Positions 9,054-15,746 of a stretch of DNA of 29,742 nucleotides are shown piece by piece. Source of the DNA: JBKBIP01 sp046297495 (GTDB lineage Bacteria > Planctomycetota > Planctomycetia > Gemmatales > Gemmataceae); contig JBKBIP010000050.1 of NCBI GenBank assembly GCA_046297495.1, positions 1 through 29,742 on the forward strand, in the 5' to 3' direction. Numbering within the stretch: position 1 is the stretch's first letter; every line of letters begins with the position of its first letter. The notes under the pieces are model-generated. The model saw only the letters and a list, made by a program, of their open reading frames with translations, was not told the DNA's origin and did no database searches. A program made the position numbers and the translations under genes.

Positions 9054-9108
9054 TTTTTGTATACGTCAGGGTCAACCATTCTCTTTGGGTGAGGCGTCTC
9101 GACGGACA

Positions 9109-9126
9109 ATACAGACAGGTCTGTAT
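9109..9126. promoter_or_regulatory. TetR-type operator, copy downstream of the regulator gene
   Basis: ATACAGACAGGTCTGTAT: perfect 8-bp arms around a 2-bp centre. It matches the copy at 9756-9773 upstream of the tetR gene in 15 of 18 positions or better. It lies 33 bases past the tetR stop and 46 bases from the right end of the IS, where a target promoter would be expected, but no gene follows. Confidence 0.75.
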
Positions 9127-9158
9127 ACTCTGTCGCAAAAACAAACCGGTTGGTTCGA

Positions 9159-9746
9159 TTATTTCCGTTTGGCCTTGGCGACCAATGCCAATGCTGCGTC
9201 TCTCGCCACGTCAGCCGGTGTCGATGACTGCTCCATCAGGGCGGTCACAATCGCTCCTTCCACGAGCAAGGCAATCGCGGGGGCGGTGGCTTTCGCCGCG
9301 TTGGTTCCCGCCGCTTCCTTAACGATCCCTCGCAGCATTGCGTGGAATCGTTCCTTATGGGTGGCCGAGAACTTCGAGCCGGCGTGTTTGGCGTCCGCCA
9401 ATTCCACACGGGAGTTGATGAACATGCAGCCCCGAAAGCCAGGACTCTCGAACCAGTTCTTCAAGGCGGCGAAGAAGGCTTCCAACCGGTCCAACCCCGC
9501 ATCGACGTGCCGTCCCAACCACCTCTCGAACATGGCATCGAACTTTTCCTCCCGGTACTGCAACACGGCGAGGATCAGGTCGTCCTTCGAGAGAAAGTGG
9601 TTGTAGAGCGACATTTTCGCCACTTCCGCCTCGGCAATGATGCGGTCGATACCCACAGCTCGGACCCCCTCGGCGTAAAACAGCCGTTCGGCGGTTTCCA
9701 CGATCCGCTGCCGGGCGTCAGGCTTCCTGCTTCGTTGCCTGCTCAT
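9159..9746 (-). CDS. TetR/AcrR family transcriptional repressor
   Basis: A 195-residue protein of normal TetR size. The N-terminal helix-turn-helix is clear: ARQRIVETAERLFYAEGVRA, then VGIDRIIAEAEVAKMSLYNHF. The C-terminal ligand-binding part includes SPGFRGCMFINSRVELAD, a block seen in regulators that respond to reactive electrophiles or small hydrophobic compounds, but the ligand cannot be named. A palindromic operator sits 10 bases before its ATG (autorepression), and a second lies beyond its stop. Its regulated gene appears to have been lost at the IS junction. Confidence 0.88.
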   Translation of the reverse strand: MSRQRSRKPDARQRIVETAERLFYAEGVRAVGIDRIIAEAEVAKMSLYNHFLSKDDLILAVLQYREEKFDAMFERWLGRHVDAGLDRLEAFFAALKNWFESPGFRGCMFINSRVELADAKHAGSKFSATHKERFHAMLRGIVKEAAGTNAAKATAPAIALLVEGAIVTALMEQSSTPADVARDAALALVAKAKRK

Positions 9747-9755
9747 GCATGAAGT

Positions 9756-9773
9756 ATACAGACCTGTCTGTTT
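9756..9773. promoter_or_regulatory. TetR-type operator in the tetR promoter
   Basis: ATACAGACCTGTCTGTTT, 10 bases upstream of the tetR start codon. It shares the arms ATACAGAC/GTCTGT with the palindrome at 9109-9126 and is probably the site for autorepression. Confidence 0.75.
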
Positions 9774-9794
9774 TGTGTCAAGGTCCTGTGAAGA

Positions 9795-9950
9795 ATGAGC
9801 TTCGATCTGACTCGGCCAAACAAGTGCTCTCCTGCTGTCCTAAAGAACTCCGCTTTCCCGCGTCGCTGCCACGACGAGGATTACGTCTGCCCGACCACGG
9901 GTGAGGAACTCCCTTGCCCGTTGTGCTGCCCGCTCAATCAGGGCAAGTAA
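9795..9950 (+). CDS. Small cysteine-rich protein (51 aa)
   Basis: ATG at 9795, stop TAA at 9948-9950. The C-terminal half reads CPTTGEELPCPLCCPLNQGK, with five cysteines in CPxxxxxxxxCPxCCP spacing, like a tiny zinc or metal-binding knuckle; a further Cys-His pair precedes it (RRCHDEDYVC). The ribosome binding site is weak (GTGAAG). I do not recognise a named family. The pattern has the look of short conserved planctomycete proteins, which is an impression from memory. It stands alone between tetR and the ECF-type promoter at 10112. Confidence 0.45.
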   Translation: MSFDLTRPNKCSPAVLKNSAFPRRCHDEDYVCPTTGEELPCPLCCPLNQGK

Positions 9951-10111
9951 GAAGAACGAGCCTGGAAATCGATAGGAAGGCTCAAAAGGGCAGGTGCTCC
10001 AGTGCTTGTCCTTTTTTCTTGCGCTGCGGGCGGAAGGCTGCAATCGAGCGGCAGTACACAGGACTCTAGGACACGAGACTGAATCGGTTTCGATCCGACC
10101 ACTGTGCAAGC

Positions 10112-10140
10112 GTAAGGATCGCGCCAGCCATCCGACTAAT
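10112..10140 (+). promoter_or_regulatory. ECF-type promoter, copy A
   Basis: GTAAGGATC, 12 bases, CGACTAAT. This two-block motif occurs four times in the window with the same spacing. Here it ends 56 bases before the start of the membrane protein at 10197. Confidence 0.7.
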
Positions 10141-10196
10141 GTTGTGGACGTATCGGAATAGCTTCTCGCCCATTTTACTCAACCTGGAAGGATGAA

Positions 10197-10691
10197 ATGG
10201 CAACTACATCGGAACGCGCTCGCGAAAAATGGCTGACTTGCTGTGGAGTGACCGGAATTGCCCATTGGACGAGGCCGGACCTCACCCGGTCCTTTCTGGG
10301 CGGCTTCGTCGGGACGGTGGCCATCACGATGATGATGTACTTTGTGGCGCCCATGATGCTGGGCCAACCGATGGACATCGCCAGCATGCTCGGTTCGATG
10401 CTGGGTAACAGCTGGTGGGCCGGCATGGTCCTGCACTTCGTGAACGGCACGGTCGTCTTCCCACTGATCTACGCCTTCGTTCTCTACGGCGTACTGCCCG
10501 GCGGCTCGGCCGTGAAGGGAATCGCCTGGGGCGGCGTCCTGTGGCTTCTGGCCCAAGTGGTGGTCATGCCGATGATGGGCGCTGGCTTTTTCACCGCCAA
10601 CGCGGGTGGTGTGCTGGCGGCCATGAGTTCGCTGATGGGCCACCTCGTTTACGGCGGCCTTCTGGGATGGATCGCCGGAAGGTCGAGGTAA
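10197..10691 (+). CDS. Four-helix integral membrane protein, DUF6789-like
   Basis: A 164-residue protein with a soluble start and about four transmembrane helices: SFLGGFVGTVAITMMMYFVA, then WWAGMVLHFVNGTVVFPLIY, then a segment with GIAWGGVLWLLAQVVVMPMM, and a last one ending YGGLLGWIAG. The met-rich element APMMLGQPMDIASMLGSMLG between helices 1 and 2 is distinctive of a family of small membrane proteins of unknown function (DUF6789, named with reserve). A GGAAGGATGA site precedes the ATG. Copy A of the ECF-type promoter lies directly upstream, so it is probably part of the sigma factor's regulon. Confidence 0.65.
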   Translation: MATTSERAREKWLTCCGVTGIAHWTRPDLTRSFLGGFVGTVAITMMMYFVAPMMLGQPMDIASMLGSMLGNSWWAGMVLHFVNGTVVFPLIYAFVLYGVLPGGSAVKGIAWGGVLWLLAQVVVMPMMGAGFFTANAGGVLAAMSSLMGHLVYGGLLGWIAGRSR

Positions 10692-10697
10692 ATAAAG

Positions 10698-10712
10698 ATC
10701 CCCAATTGGGAT
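10698..10712. terminator. Small palindrome after the membrane protein
   Basis: ATCCCCAATTGGGAT contains the perfect palindrome CCCAATTGGG at 10701-10710, seven bases after the stop. No U tract follows, so it may equally be a protein-binding site. Confidence 0.3.
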
Positions 10713-10758
10713 TACCCCCGCGTCGGGACTGCCGCAGAGATCAAGGTCGGGCCGTAGT

Positions 10759-10787
10759 GTAAGGATTACGCATGTCCTCCGACCAAG
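10759..10787 (+). promoter_or_regulatory. ECF-type promoter, copy B (sigma factor's own promoter)
   Basis: GTAAGGATT, 12 bases, CGACCAAG. It is the least exact of the four copies, 116 bases before the sigma factor start, as expected for autoregulation. Confidence 0.6.
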
Positions 10788-10903
10788 TACAATGATTCTG
10801 CGGCATGCATGTTGTCGCCACGCCGAAGAGTCGCATGGACCGGCGTGGACGGGAGGCGTGACTCCCTCGAAGTCCGGCGGCCCGAACAAGGCGGGGGGCT
10901 TTG

Positions 10904-11485
10904 ATGGCAGATCAGCGGTTCTCAGGACAAGAAATGGACCCATCGAGATGGGTCGATGAGCATGGAGATTGCCTCTTGCGGTACGCCCTGGCCCGGCTGC
11001 GTCAACCCGAGGTGGCCGAAGACCTCATCCAGGAAACCTTCCTCGCCGCGTTCCGCGCCAGGGACCAGTTCGCAGGCCGATCCTCGGAGCGGACTTGGCT
11101 GGTCGGCATCCTCAAACGAAAAATAGTCGATCACCTGCGGCGAAGGGGCCGCGAGCAGCCGGCGACCGATCTCACCAATTCGGACCAGTGGACCGACGCC
11201 CTGTTTGACGAGCGGGGGAATTGGCGAAAGAAACCGGGGCAATGGCCCGATCCCAGCGCGGCCTTCGAGAAGGAGGAGTTCTGGACCGCTTTCGCCGACT
11301 GCCTGCGGAAGTTGCCGGAGCGGCTGGCTAGTGCCTTCACGCTACGGGAGGTCGAGGAGCTGGAAAGCCAAGAGGTCTGTAAGGTCTTGAACGTGTCGGC
11401 GAACAACCTCTGGGTAATGCTCCACCGGGCGCGCCTGGGTCTGTGGCGCTGCCTGGAAGTCAACTGGTTCGGCACCAAGAAGTGA
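10904..11485 (+). CDS. ECF-type RNA polymerase sigma factor
   Basis: A 193-residue sigma-70 family protein with only regions 2 and 4. Region 2 includes LLRYALARLRQPEVAEDLIQ (core-binding and -10 recognition, the DLIQETFLAAF block) and RTWLVGILKRKIVDHLRRRG. Region 4 includes LRKLPERLASAFTLREVEEL and a helix-turn-helix VCKVLNVSANNLWVMLHRAR, with the C-terminal RLGLWRCLE. The ATG at 10904 is preferred over the TTG at 10901. The anti-sigma gene begins 8 bases after its stop. Four copies of a candidate target promoter are in the window, one before this gene. Confidence 0.92.
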   Translation: MADQRFSGQEMDPSRWVDEHGDCLLRYALARLRQPEVAEDLIQETFLAAFRARDQFAGRSSERTWLVGILKRKIVDHLRRRGREQPATDLTNSDQWTDALFDERGNWRKKPGQWPDPSAAFEKEEFWTAFADCLRKLPERLASAFTLREVEELESQEVCKVLNVSANNLWVMLHRARLGLWRCLEVNWFGTKK

Positions 11486-11493
11486 GGGTCGTC

Positions 11494-11763
11494 ATGCTCT
11501 TCATGCCTTCCTGTAAAGAAGTATCCCGCCTGGTCTCCGAGTCGCTGGACCGCGATCTCCCGTTCTGGCAGCGGTTCTCCGTGCGCCTGCACTTGCTGAT
11601 GTGCTCGCTCTGCTCTCGGTTTCGCCGCCAGATCCTGTTCCTGCACGACGCGGCCCACGCCTTCGGCGAGGCCAGCGAGGAGGGCGCGGTGTTGACAAAC
11701 GCCCGACTGTCGCCGGAGGCACGCGCACGCATCAAGCAGGTCCTGGAGGACGAGGGCCAGTAA
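11494..11763 (+). CDS. Soluble zinc-finger anti-sigma factor (ZAS type)
   Basis: An 89-residue protein immediately after the ECF sigma gene. A Cys at residue 7 (PSCKEVSRL) and a later HLLMCSLC (His-x3-Cys-x2-Cys) make the zinc-binding anti-sigma signature. There is no transmembrane helix, so it acts in the cytoplasm. In characterised soluble ZAS proteins such as RsrA, oxidation of the zinc cysteines releases the sigma factor. By analogy this one may sense thiol oxidation or thiol-reactive metals; that link is inference. It is probably translated with the sigma gene. Confidence 0.82.
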   Translation: MLFMPSCKEVSRLVSESLDRDLPFWQRFSVRLHLLMCSLCSRFRRQILFLHDAAHAFGEASEEGAVLTNARLSPEARARIKQVLEDEGQ

Positions 11764-11788
11764 CCGAGGCGATCCTCGGCGCCGGGGT

Positions 11789-11817
11789 GTAAGGATCGGC
11801 CTTCTCAGCCGACTAAC
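11789..11817 (+). promoter_or_regulatory. ECF-type promoter, copy C
   Basis: GTAAGGATC, 12 bases, CGACTAAC. It ends 96 bases before the csrA-like start and would drive csrA and possibly the long run of genes behind it. Confidence 0.7.
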
Positions 11818-11913
11818 TCAAGGAATCCTCACCAGCCAGGGTCAGCCCCGGTCTGCCGGTCACCTGCTGCGCGGCGGGGCGGCGGCCAGAAAGTTGACCG
11901 GAAAGGAGTCACT

Positions 11914-12114
11914 ATGTTGGTTCTCTCCCGCAGGGAACGCGAGCGGATCTGGATCGGGGAGTCAATCCTGCTGACCGTGGTCGCCGTGAAGAACGGCCAG
12001 GTCCGCCTGGCCTTTGAGGCGCCCGAGGGCGTAGCCATCGACCGCGAGGAGGTACGGAAGAGGCGACAGGAGTTCCTGCCCCAGCCCCAAGAGACCCGTG
12101 TGGATCACGGTTGA
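11914..12114 (+). CDS. csrA: CsrA-like carbon storage/translation regulator
   Basis: A 66-residue protein that follows the CsrA template closely: MLVLSRRERERIWIGESILL at the start, then VRLAFEAPEGVAIDREEV. CsrA dimers bind GGA motifs in leader RNAs and block or permit translation. A strong GGAAAGGAG site precedes the ATG. Placed just after an ECF/anti-sigma pair and behind promoter copy C, it may add post-transcriptional control to the same regulon. The C-terminal tail after residue 50 is variable, as in the family. Confidence 0.88.
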   Translation: MLVLSRRERERIWIGESILLTVVAVKNGQVRLAFEAPEGVAIDREEVRKRRQEFLPQPQETRVDHG

Positions 12115-12206
12115 GTAGTGACCGTCGCAGAGGCCGACTTCGCAGAGAACCAAAGAGAGAGGCAGGAGCACGGAGGCCCTGCCATTACCAAGGAAGGGGA
12201 AAACAG

Positions 12207-12398
12207 ATGAAGAGATCTTTCGAGTTCCGGTTAGCTGGGTTGGCCGTCCTGGCGGTCCTGTCAGCGCTCTCGTTCACCGGCTGCCAGACGGGGGCCGCTT
12301 GGCGGTCGGATGGCCCCAAGGGTGATACGCCGTGGGTCCGCGAAGGCGTGGGCGGGCCCGCGTCGGTCGTCAGGGATCGTCCCTGTCGCTTCGGCTGA
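12207..12398 (+). CDS. Small lipoprotein (63 aa)
   Basis: A short exported protein: positively charged start MKRSFEFR, a hydrophobic core LAGLAVLAVLSALSFTGC ending in a lipobox (SFTGC), then about 35 polar residues with many Gly and Pro. AGGAAGGGG lies before the ATG. The mature part has one further Cys near its end. No family is recognised. It lies between csrA and the first selenoprotein gene and is likely co-transcribed with them. Confidence 0.6.
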   Translation: MKRSFEFRLAGLAVLAVLSALSFTGCQTGAAWRSDGPKGDTPWVREGVGGPASVVRDRPCRFG

Positions 12399-12459
12399 CA
12401 TTAATGAACAGATTTTTCTGCCGGGTGCAGAGAGCGGATTTTAACGAGGTCTTATCACG

Positions 12460-13431
12460 ATGAACCAGCAACAACCCCTGATGCAATGGCTCGTCCGTCC
12501 GGTCTTCGGCGCGGTCCTGGTGCTCGCCGTCGGGCTTCCGCTCGCCGCTCAGGATCGCGACCCCGACTTCCAGCCACGACGTGTCCTGGGCAGCTTCCCG
12601 CCGATCACTCAGTTCCCGGTCAAGACCGTCCGCGAGGCGCGGGATGCCCTCAACCCCTCGGAGCTGGTCCTCGGCGTGATGGTCGGCAAGGAGTCGCGAG
12701 CCTACCCGATCAACATGCTGACCGGGCCGCAGCGCGAAATCCTCAACGACGCGCTGGGCGGCAAGGCCATCGTGGCCACCTGGTGACACCTCTGCCACAA
12801 TGGCATCGTGTATGCCAGGGACGTGGACGGCAAGAGGCTCAGCTTCGGCGTGTCGGGGATGCTCTGGAACCGCAGCCTGGTGATGTACGACAAGGAGACC
12901 GGAAGTCTCTGGAGCCACATCCTCGGGGTGGCCAAGCAAGGGCCGCTGCGCGGCAAAAAGCTGGAACAGGTTCCGAGCGTGATGACCGACTGGAAGACCT
13001 GGAGCAAGGAACACCCCGACGGAACGGTGGCGCTGCTCAGCCGCACCAGCAAGGAGTACCGCACGGAGTTCTACGGCAACCCCGCGCAGTTCGTGCTGGG
13101 AATTGCTGAGGGTGGCAAGGCCAAGGCCTGGGGCTTCGACCGGCTGGCCAAGGCCCCGGCAGTCAACGATACCTGGGACGGTCAGCCTGTAGTTGTCCTC
13201 TTCGACCGTGACAGCGTGACGGCCAGGCTTTATTCTCGCAAGGTTAAGGACCGCGAGTTGATCTTCGAGTCTCGCGGAGGGAAGATCACCGATCGGGAGA
13301 CGGGCAGCACCTGGGAGCCGGTGACGGGGCAGGCCGTGGACGGCGCCTTGAAGGACAGCCACTTGCAGGCCTTGCCCGCTATCGTGTCGTACCGCCAGAC
13401 GTGGCATGCGTTTTATCCCGAGTCGAAGTAG
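12460..13431 (+). CDS. DUF3179 domain selenoprotein (in-frame UGA at codon 109)
   Basis: Read through one UGA (12784-12786), this is a 323-residue protein with a signal peptide (VFGAVLVLAVGLPLAAQ). The DUF3179 body runs from RAYPINMLTG-like sequence through LSFGVSGMLWNRSLVMYDKE and SLWSHILGVA to the C-terminus. In the family the segment after the NDALGG block is typically TYCPLCG; here it is TW-UGA-HLCHNG, so the UGA replaces the first Cys of a CxxC (U109, C112). Both halves are intact, in the same frame, and typical of the family on each side. A hairpin follows the UGA at SECIS distance. Biochemical function of DUF3179 is unknown; a UxxC suggests redox or soft-metal chemistry in the periplasm. 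The alternative is a nonsense mutation, which the second identical case next door makes unlikely. Confidence 0.88.
12784..12786 (+). other. UGA codon read as selenocysteine (U109)
   Basis: In-frame TGA at the position where DUF3179 proteins have the first Cys of the CPLC-type motif. Confidence 0.85.
12795..12826 (+). promoter_or_regulatory. Candidate bacterial SECIS hairpin of the DUF3179 gene
   Basis: An inner stem TGGCAT/ATGCCA (12801-12806 with 12812-12817) closes a 5-base loop CGTGT with a G as second loop base. An outer stem CCAC/GTGG (12795-12798 with 12823-12826) is separated by a small internal loop. The apical loop begins 21 bases after the UGA, within the usual bacterial range. Confidence 0.6.
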
Positions 13432-13443
13432 CGAGACCACAGC

Positions 13444-14490
13444 ATGAAAGTAAATCAACTTCTTGGTCTGATGCAGGGATTGCTCACCGCCACCCTGCTG
13501 GCGACAGTGGCGGCGGCAGACGAGCCGCTGCGACAGCCTTCGGAAGCACTGGCCGACTTCCAGAAGGCGTGGAAGCCCCTGACGGGCCGTGAGTACATGC
13601 GGCCCCTCGATGACACCGGCTGGAAGGCGCGGCTGGTAGCGCTCCAGAACCTCGCCCGTGCCGGCGATAAGGCCGTGCCGGTCCTGACCGACGCACTCAA
13701 GAAGGGCGACGACGAAACGCGCGTGTTCGCCGCCCAGGCACTGGCTTTGCTCCCCGACCCCGCCGCCAAGGCCGTGATGACTGAGGCCCTTCGGGACAAG
13801 CACCCGGCCGTCCGGCTGTACGCCCTCGACGCGCTGAGCATGTTTGGTAAGCTCCCCGAGGAGGAGCCTTACCGGGCCCTTCGACAGAAGGATGCCAACC
13901 GCGACGTCCGTTCGCACGCGGCTTTTGCAATGGATCGTGACGACAAGCCGCAGACCGAGGCCATCCGCCAGGCGCTGCGTGACTACGACCCGAAGAAGAT
14001 GGGGACGGCCAAGGTCGGGGAGAAGGCTCCCGACTTCACCCTCACCAGCGCAGCGGGCAAGGAAGTCCGGCTCAGCGACTTTCGCGGCAAGAAGCCGGTG
14101 GTCCTGGTGTTCGTCTATGGCGACACCTGACCCGTCTGCCACGGCCAGCTCGCGCAGTTGCGCGACAAGATCAGCGAATTCGAGAAACGCGGGGCCCAGA
14201 TCGTCGCCGTGGATCCCCACGAGTCGCACCAGGTCCGGTACATGCTGCGGTCGGTGGGCCACCGGGCGGATGAGTTGACGTACCCGATCCTGGCAGACCC
14301 CGCCCACACCGTGAGTGCCACCTTCGGGGTCGCGTTCCAGATGAACATTCACACGGAGTGGTCGAACCGCCCGGCCACGTTTGTCCTCGACAAGGATGGG
14401 GTCATCCGCTACGAGCGCTGCGGCAAGACCTTTTCGGACCGTCCTAAACCGGAAGAGTTGCTCCGGGAATTGGACCGGCTGTCCCGGTGA
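13444..14490 (+). CDS. HEAT-repeat/peroxiredoxin-like selenoprotein (in-frame UGA at codon 229)
   Basis: Read through one UGA (14128-14130), this gives 348 residues. A signal peptide (MQGLLTATLLATVAAA) comes first. Three or so HEAT/PBS repeats follow between residues 50 and 175 (DKAVPVLTDALKKGDDETRV, HPAVRLYALDALSMFG, NRDVRSHAAFAMD). Then comes an AhpC/TSA thioredoxin-fold domain from GEKAPDFTLTSAAGKEVRLS onward. At the active site the sequence is VYGDT-UGA-PVCHGQL, so Sec takes the peroxidatic/redox Cys position (U229) with C232 as partner. The C-terminal half (AQIVAVDPHES, TFVLDKDGVIRYERCG) is fully conserved-looking. It begins 12 bases after the DUF3179 gene, so the two selenoproteins are adjacent. 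A role as an exported peroxidase or thiol reductase is inferred. Confidence 0.9.
14128..14130 (+). other. UGA codon read as selenocysteine (U229)
   Basis: In-frame TGA at the active-site Cys position of the thioredoxin fold (GDT-U-PVC). Confidence 0.87.
14150..14165 (+). promoter_or_regulatory. Candidate bacterial SECIS hairpin of the peroxiredoxin gene
   Basis: TCGCGC (14150-14155) pairs with GCGCGA (14160-14165) around a 4-base loop AGTT with G as second loop base. The loop starts 26 bases after the UGA. Confidence 0.55.
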
Positions 14491-14531
14491 CGGTTGCCAA
14501 GTGGCTTGATTCGAGTTGAGAGGAAAGGCTG

Positions 14532-15716
14532 ATGATCTCCATGCAAAAGAACGAGTCGGCGGTCCTGCCAGTGGAAGAGGCCGTCCGCGAGCGTTACAGT
14601 GCCGGGGCCAGGGAGGTAGAAGTCGCCCTCTGCTGCCCGGCGGCCTACGACTCGCGTTATCTGGAAGTCATCCCCGCCGAGGTGCTGGAGCGGGATTACG
14701 GCTGCGGCGACCCCACGCCCTACGTCCGGCCCGGCGACACCGTCCTGGACCTCGGTGCGGGCGGCGGCAAGGTGTGCTTCATCGCCGCCCAGATCGTTGG
14801 CCGCGAGGGGCGGGTCATCGGCGTGGACTGCAACCGGGGGATGCTGGCCCTGGCGCGGCGACACCAACCCACCGTGGCCGAGTGGCTTGGCTACAACAAT
14901 ATCGAGTTCCGCTGCGGCCTGATCCAGGACTTGCGCCTCGACCTGGATCTGCTGGCCGAGGAGCTGGCCCGGCAGCCGGTCCAGGATCAGTGGGGCTGGC
15001 TGGCGGTCAGGTCTATCGAGGAGCGCTTGCGCCGGGAGCGGCCTCTAATCCCGGACGAAAGCGTGGACTGCGTGGTTTCCAATTGCGTGCTAAACCTGGT
15101 TCGGCCCGCCGACCGCAGGCAGTTGTTCGCCGAGATGTACCGGGTGCTCAAGCGGCACGGGCGGGTGGCCGTGAGCGACATCGTCGCCGACGAGGACGTG
15201 CCGGAGCACCTCCAGCGGGATCTGCAGTTTTGGTCCGGCTGCATCGCCGGGGCGTACCGGGAGGAGGCTTTCCTGCGGGCATTCGAGGAAGCGGGGTTCC
15301 ACGGCATTGAGGTCGTCAAGCTACAGACGGGACCGTGGCGGACAGTGGAAGGGATCGAGTTCCGCTCCGTGACCGTGGTGGCCCACAAGGGCAAGCAGGG
15401 GCCGTGCCTGGAGCGCAACCAGGCCCTCATCTACCGGGGGCCGTTCAAGAAAGTCGAGGACGACGACGGCCACGTCTTCCCGCGCGGCGCGCGAATGGCG
15501 GTTTGCGACAAGACCTTTCACCTCTTGCAGCGTGAACCCTACGTCGGGATGTTCGAGCCGGTCGAGCCGCTGGAGCCTGTCCCGCTCGACGTGGCCCAGG
15601 CCTTCGATTGTCGGCGCTCAGCACGCCGGCACCCCCGCGAGACGAAAGGGGCGGAGTACGCGACAACCACGGATGCCAGCAACTCCTGCTGTGGTCCGAA
15701 TGGTGCTTGCGGTTAG
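14532..15716 (+). CDS. arsM: ArsM-like SAM methyltransferase of an arsenosugar-type cluster
   Basis: A 394-residue protein with a SAM-binding Rossmann domain: VLDLGAGGGKVCFIAAQIVG (motif I), VIGVDCNRGMLALAR (motif II), VDCVVSNCVLNLV and VSDIVADEDVP. An N-terminal CCPAAYD pair and Cys in DYGCGDPTPY, DCN and SNC match the cysteine set of arsenite methyltransferases that bind As(III). The C-terminus ends in a Cys-rich tail, NSCCGPNGACG. It is longer than typical ArsM by a C-terminal domain (RNQALIYRGPFKKVEDDDG) that is usual for the form found beside ArsS. It probably methylates arsenite for the next enzyme. A GAGAGGAAAGG site precedes the ATG. The gene is 41 bases after the selenoprotein and 30 before arsS. 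Confidence 0.85.
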   Translation: MISMQKNESAVLPVEEAVRERYSAGAREVEVALCCPAAYDSRYLEVIPAEVLERDYGCGDPTPYVRPGDTVLDLGAGGGKVCFIAAQIVGREGRVIGVDCNRGMLALARRHQPTVAEWLGYNNIEFRCGLIQDLRLDLDLLAEELARQPVQDQWGWLAVRSIEERLRRERPLIPDESVDCVVSNCVLNLVRPADRRQLFAEMYRVLKRHGRVAVSDIVADEDVPEHLQRDLQFWSGCIAGAYREEAFLRAFEEAGFHGIEVVKLQTGPWRTVEGIEFRSVTVVAHKGKQGPCLERNQALIYRGPFKKVEDDDGHVFPRGARMAVCDKTFHLLQREPYVGMFEPVEPLEPVPLDVAQAFDCRRSARRHPRETKGAEYATTTDASNSCCGPNGACG

Positions 15717-15746
15717 ACCGAGCACACCCAGAACAGGAAGGCGATC

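Larger units (their letters stand above)
7346..9063 (+). mobile_element. Complete insertion sequence with 14-bp terminal inverted repeats
   Basis: The two ends carry TGGGCCTGGTTCAA at 7352-7365 and its exact reverse complement at 9040-9053. A second inner match, GGGTAACAA, is found on both sides at different spacing. A single transposase gene fills the space between. The exact outer boundaries are uncertain by several bases. The element sits inside the 3' part of the older IS4-type transposase. Confidence 0.75.

Noticed and set aside
7341..9068. CGTCA on both sides of the IS (7341-7345 and 9064-9068) as target duplication
   Set aside because: Only 5 bases, and joining the flanks does not restore the interrupted transposase, so it may be chance.
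9840..10109. An 89-residue frame on the minus strand
   Set aside because: No family resemblance and no ribosome binding site; it overlaps the better-supported small protein at 9795-9950.
12784..14130. The two in-frame TGA codons as ordinary nonsense mutations making two pseudogenes
   Set aside because: Both fall exactly on a motif Cys, both halves of both genes are intact and in frame, both have a hairpin with a loop G at suitable distance, and they lie in adjacent genes.
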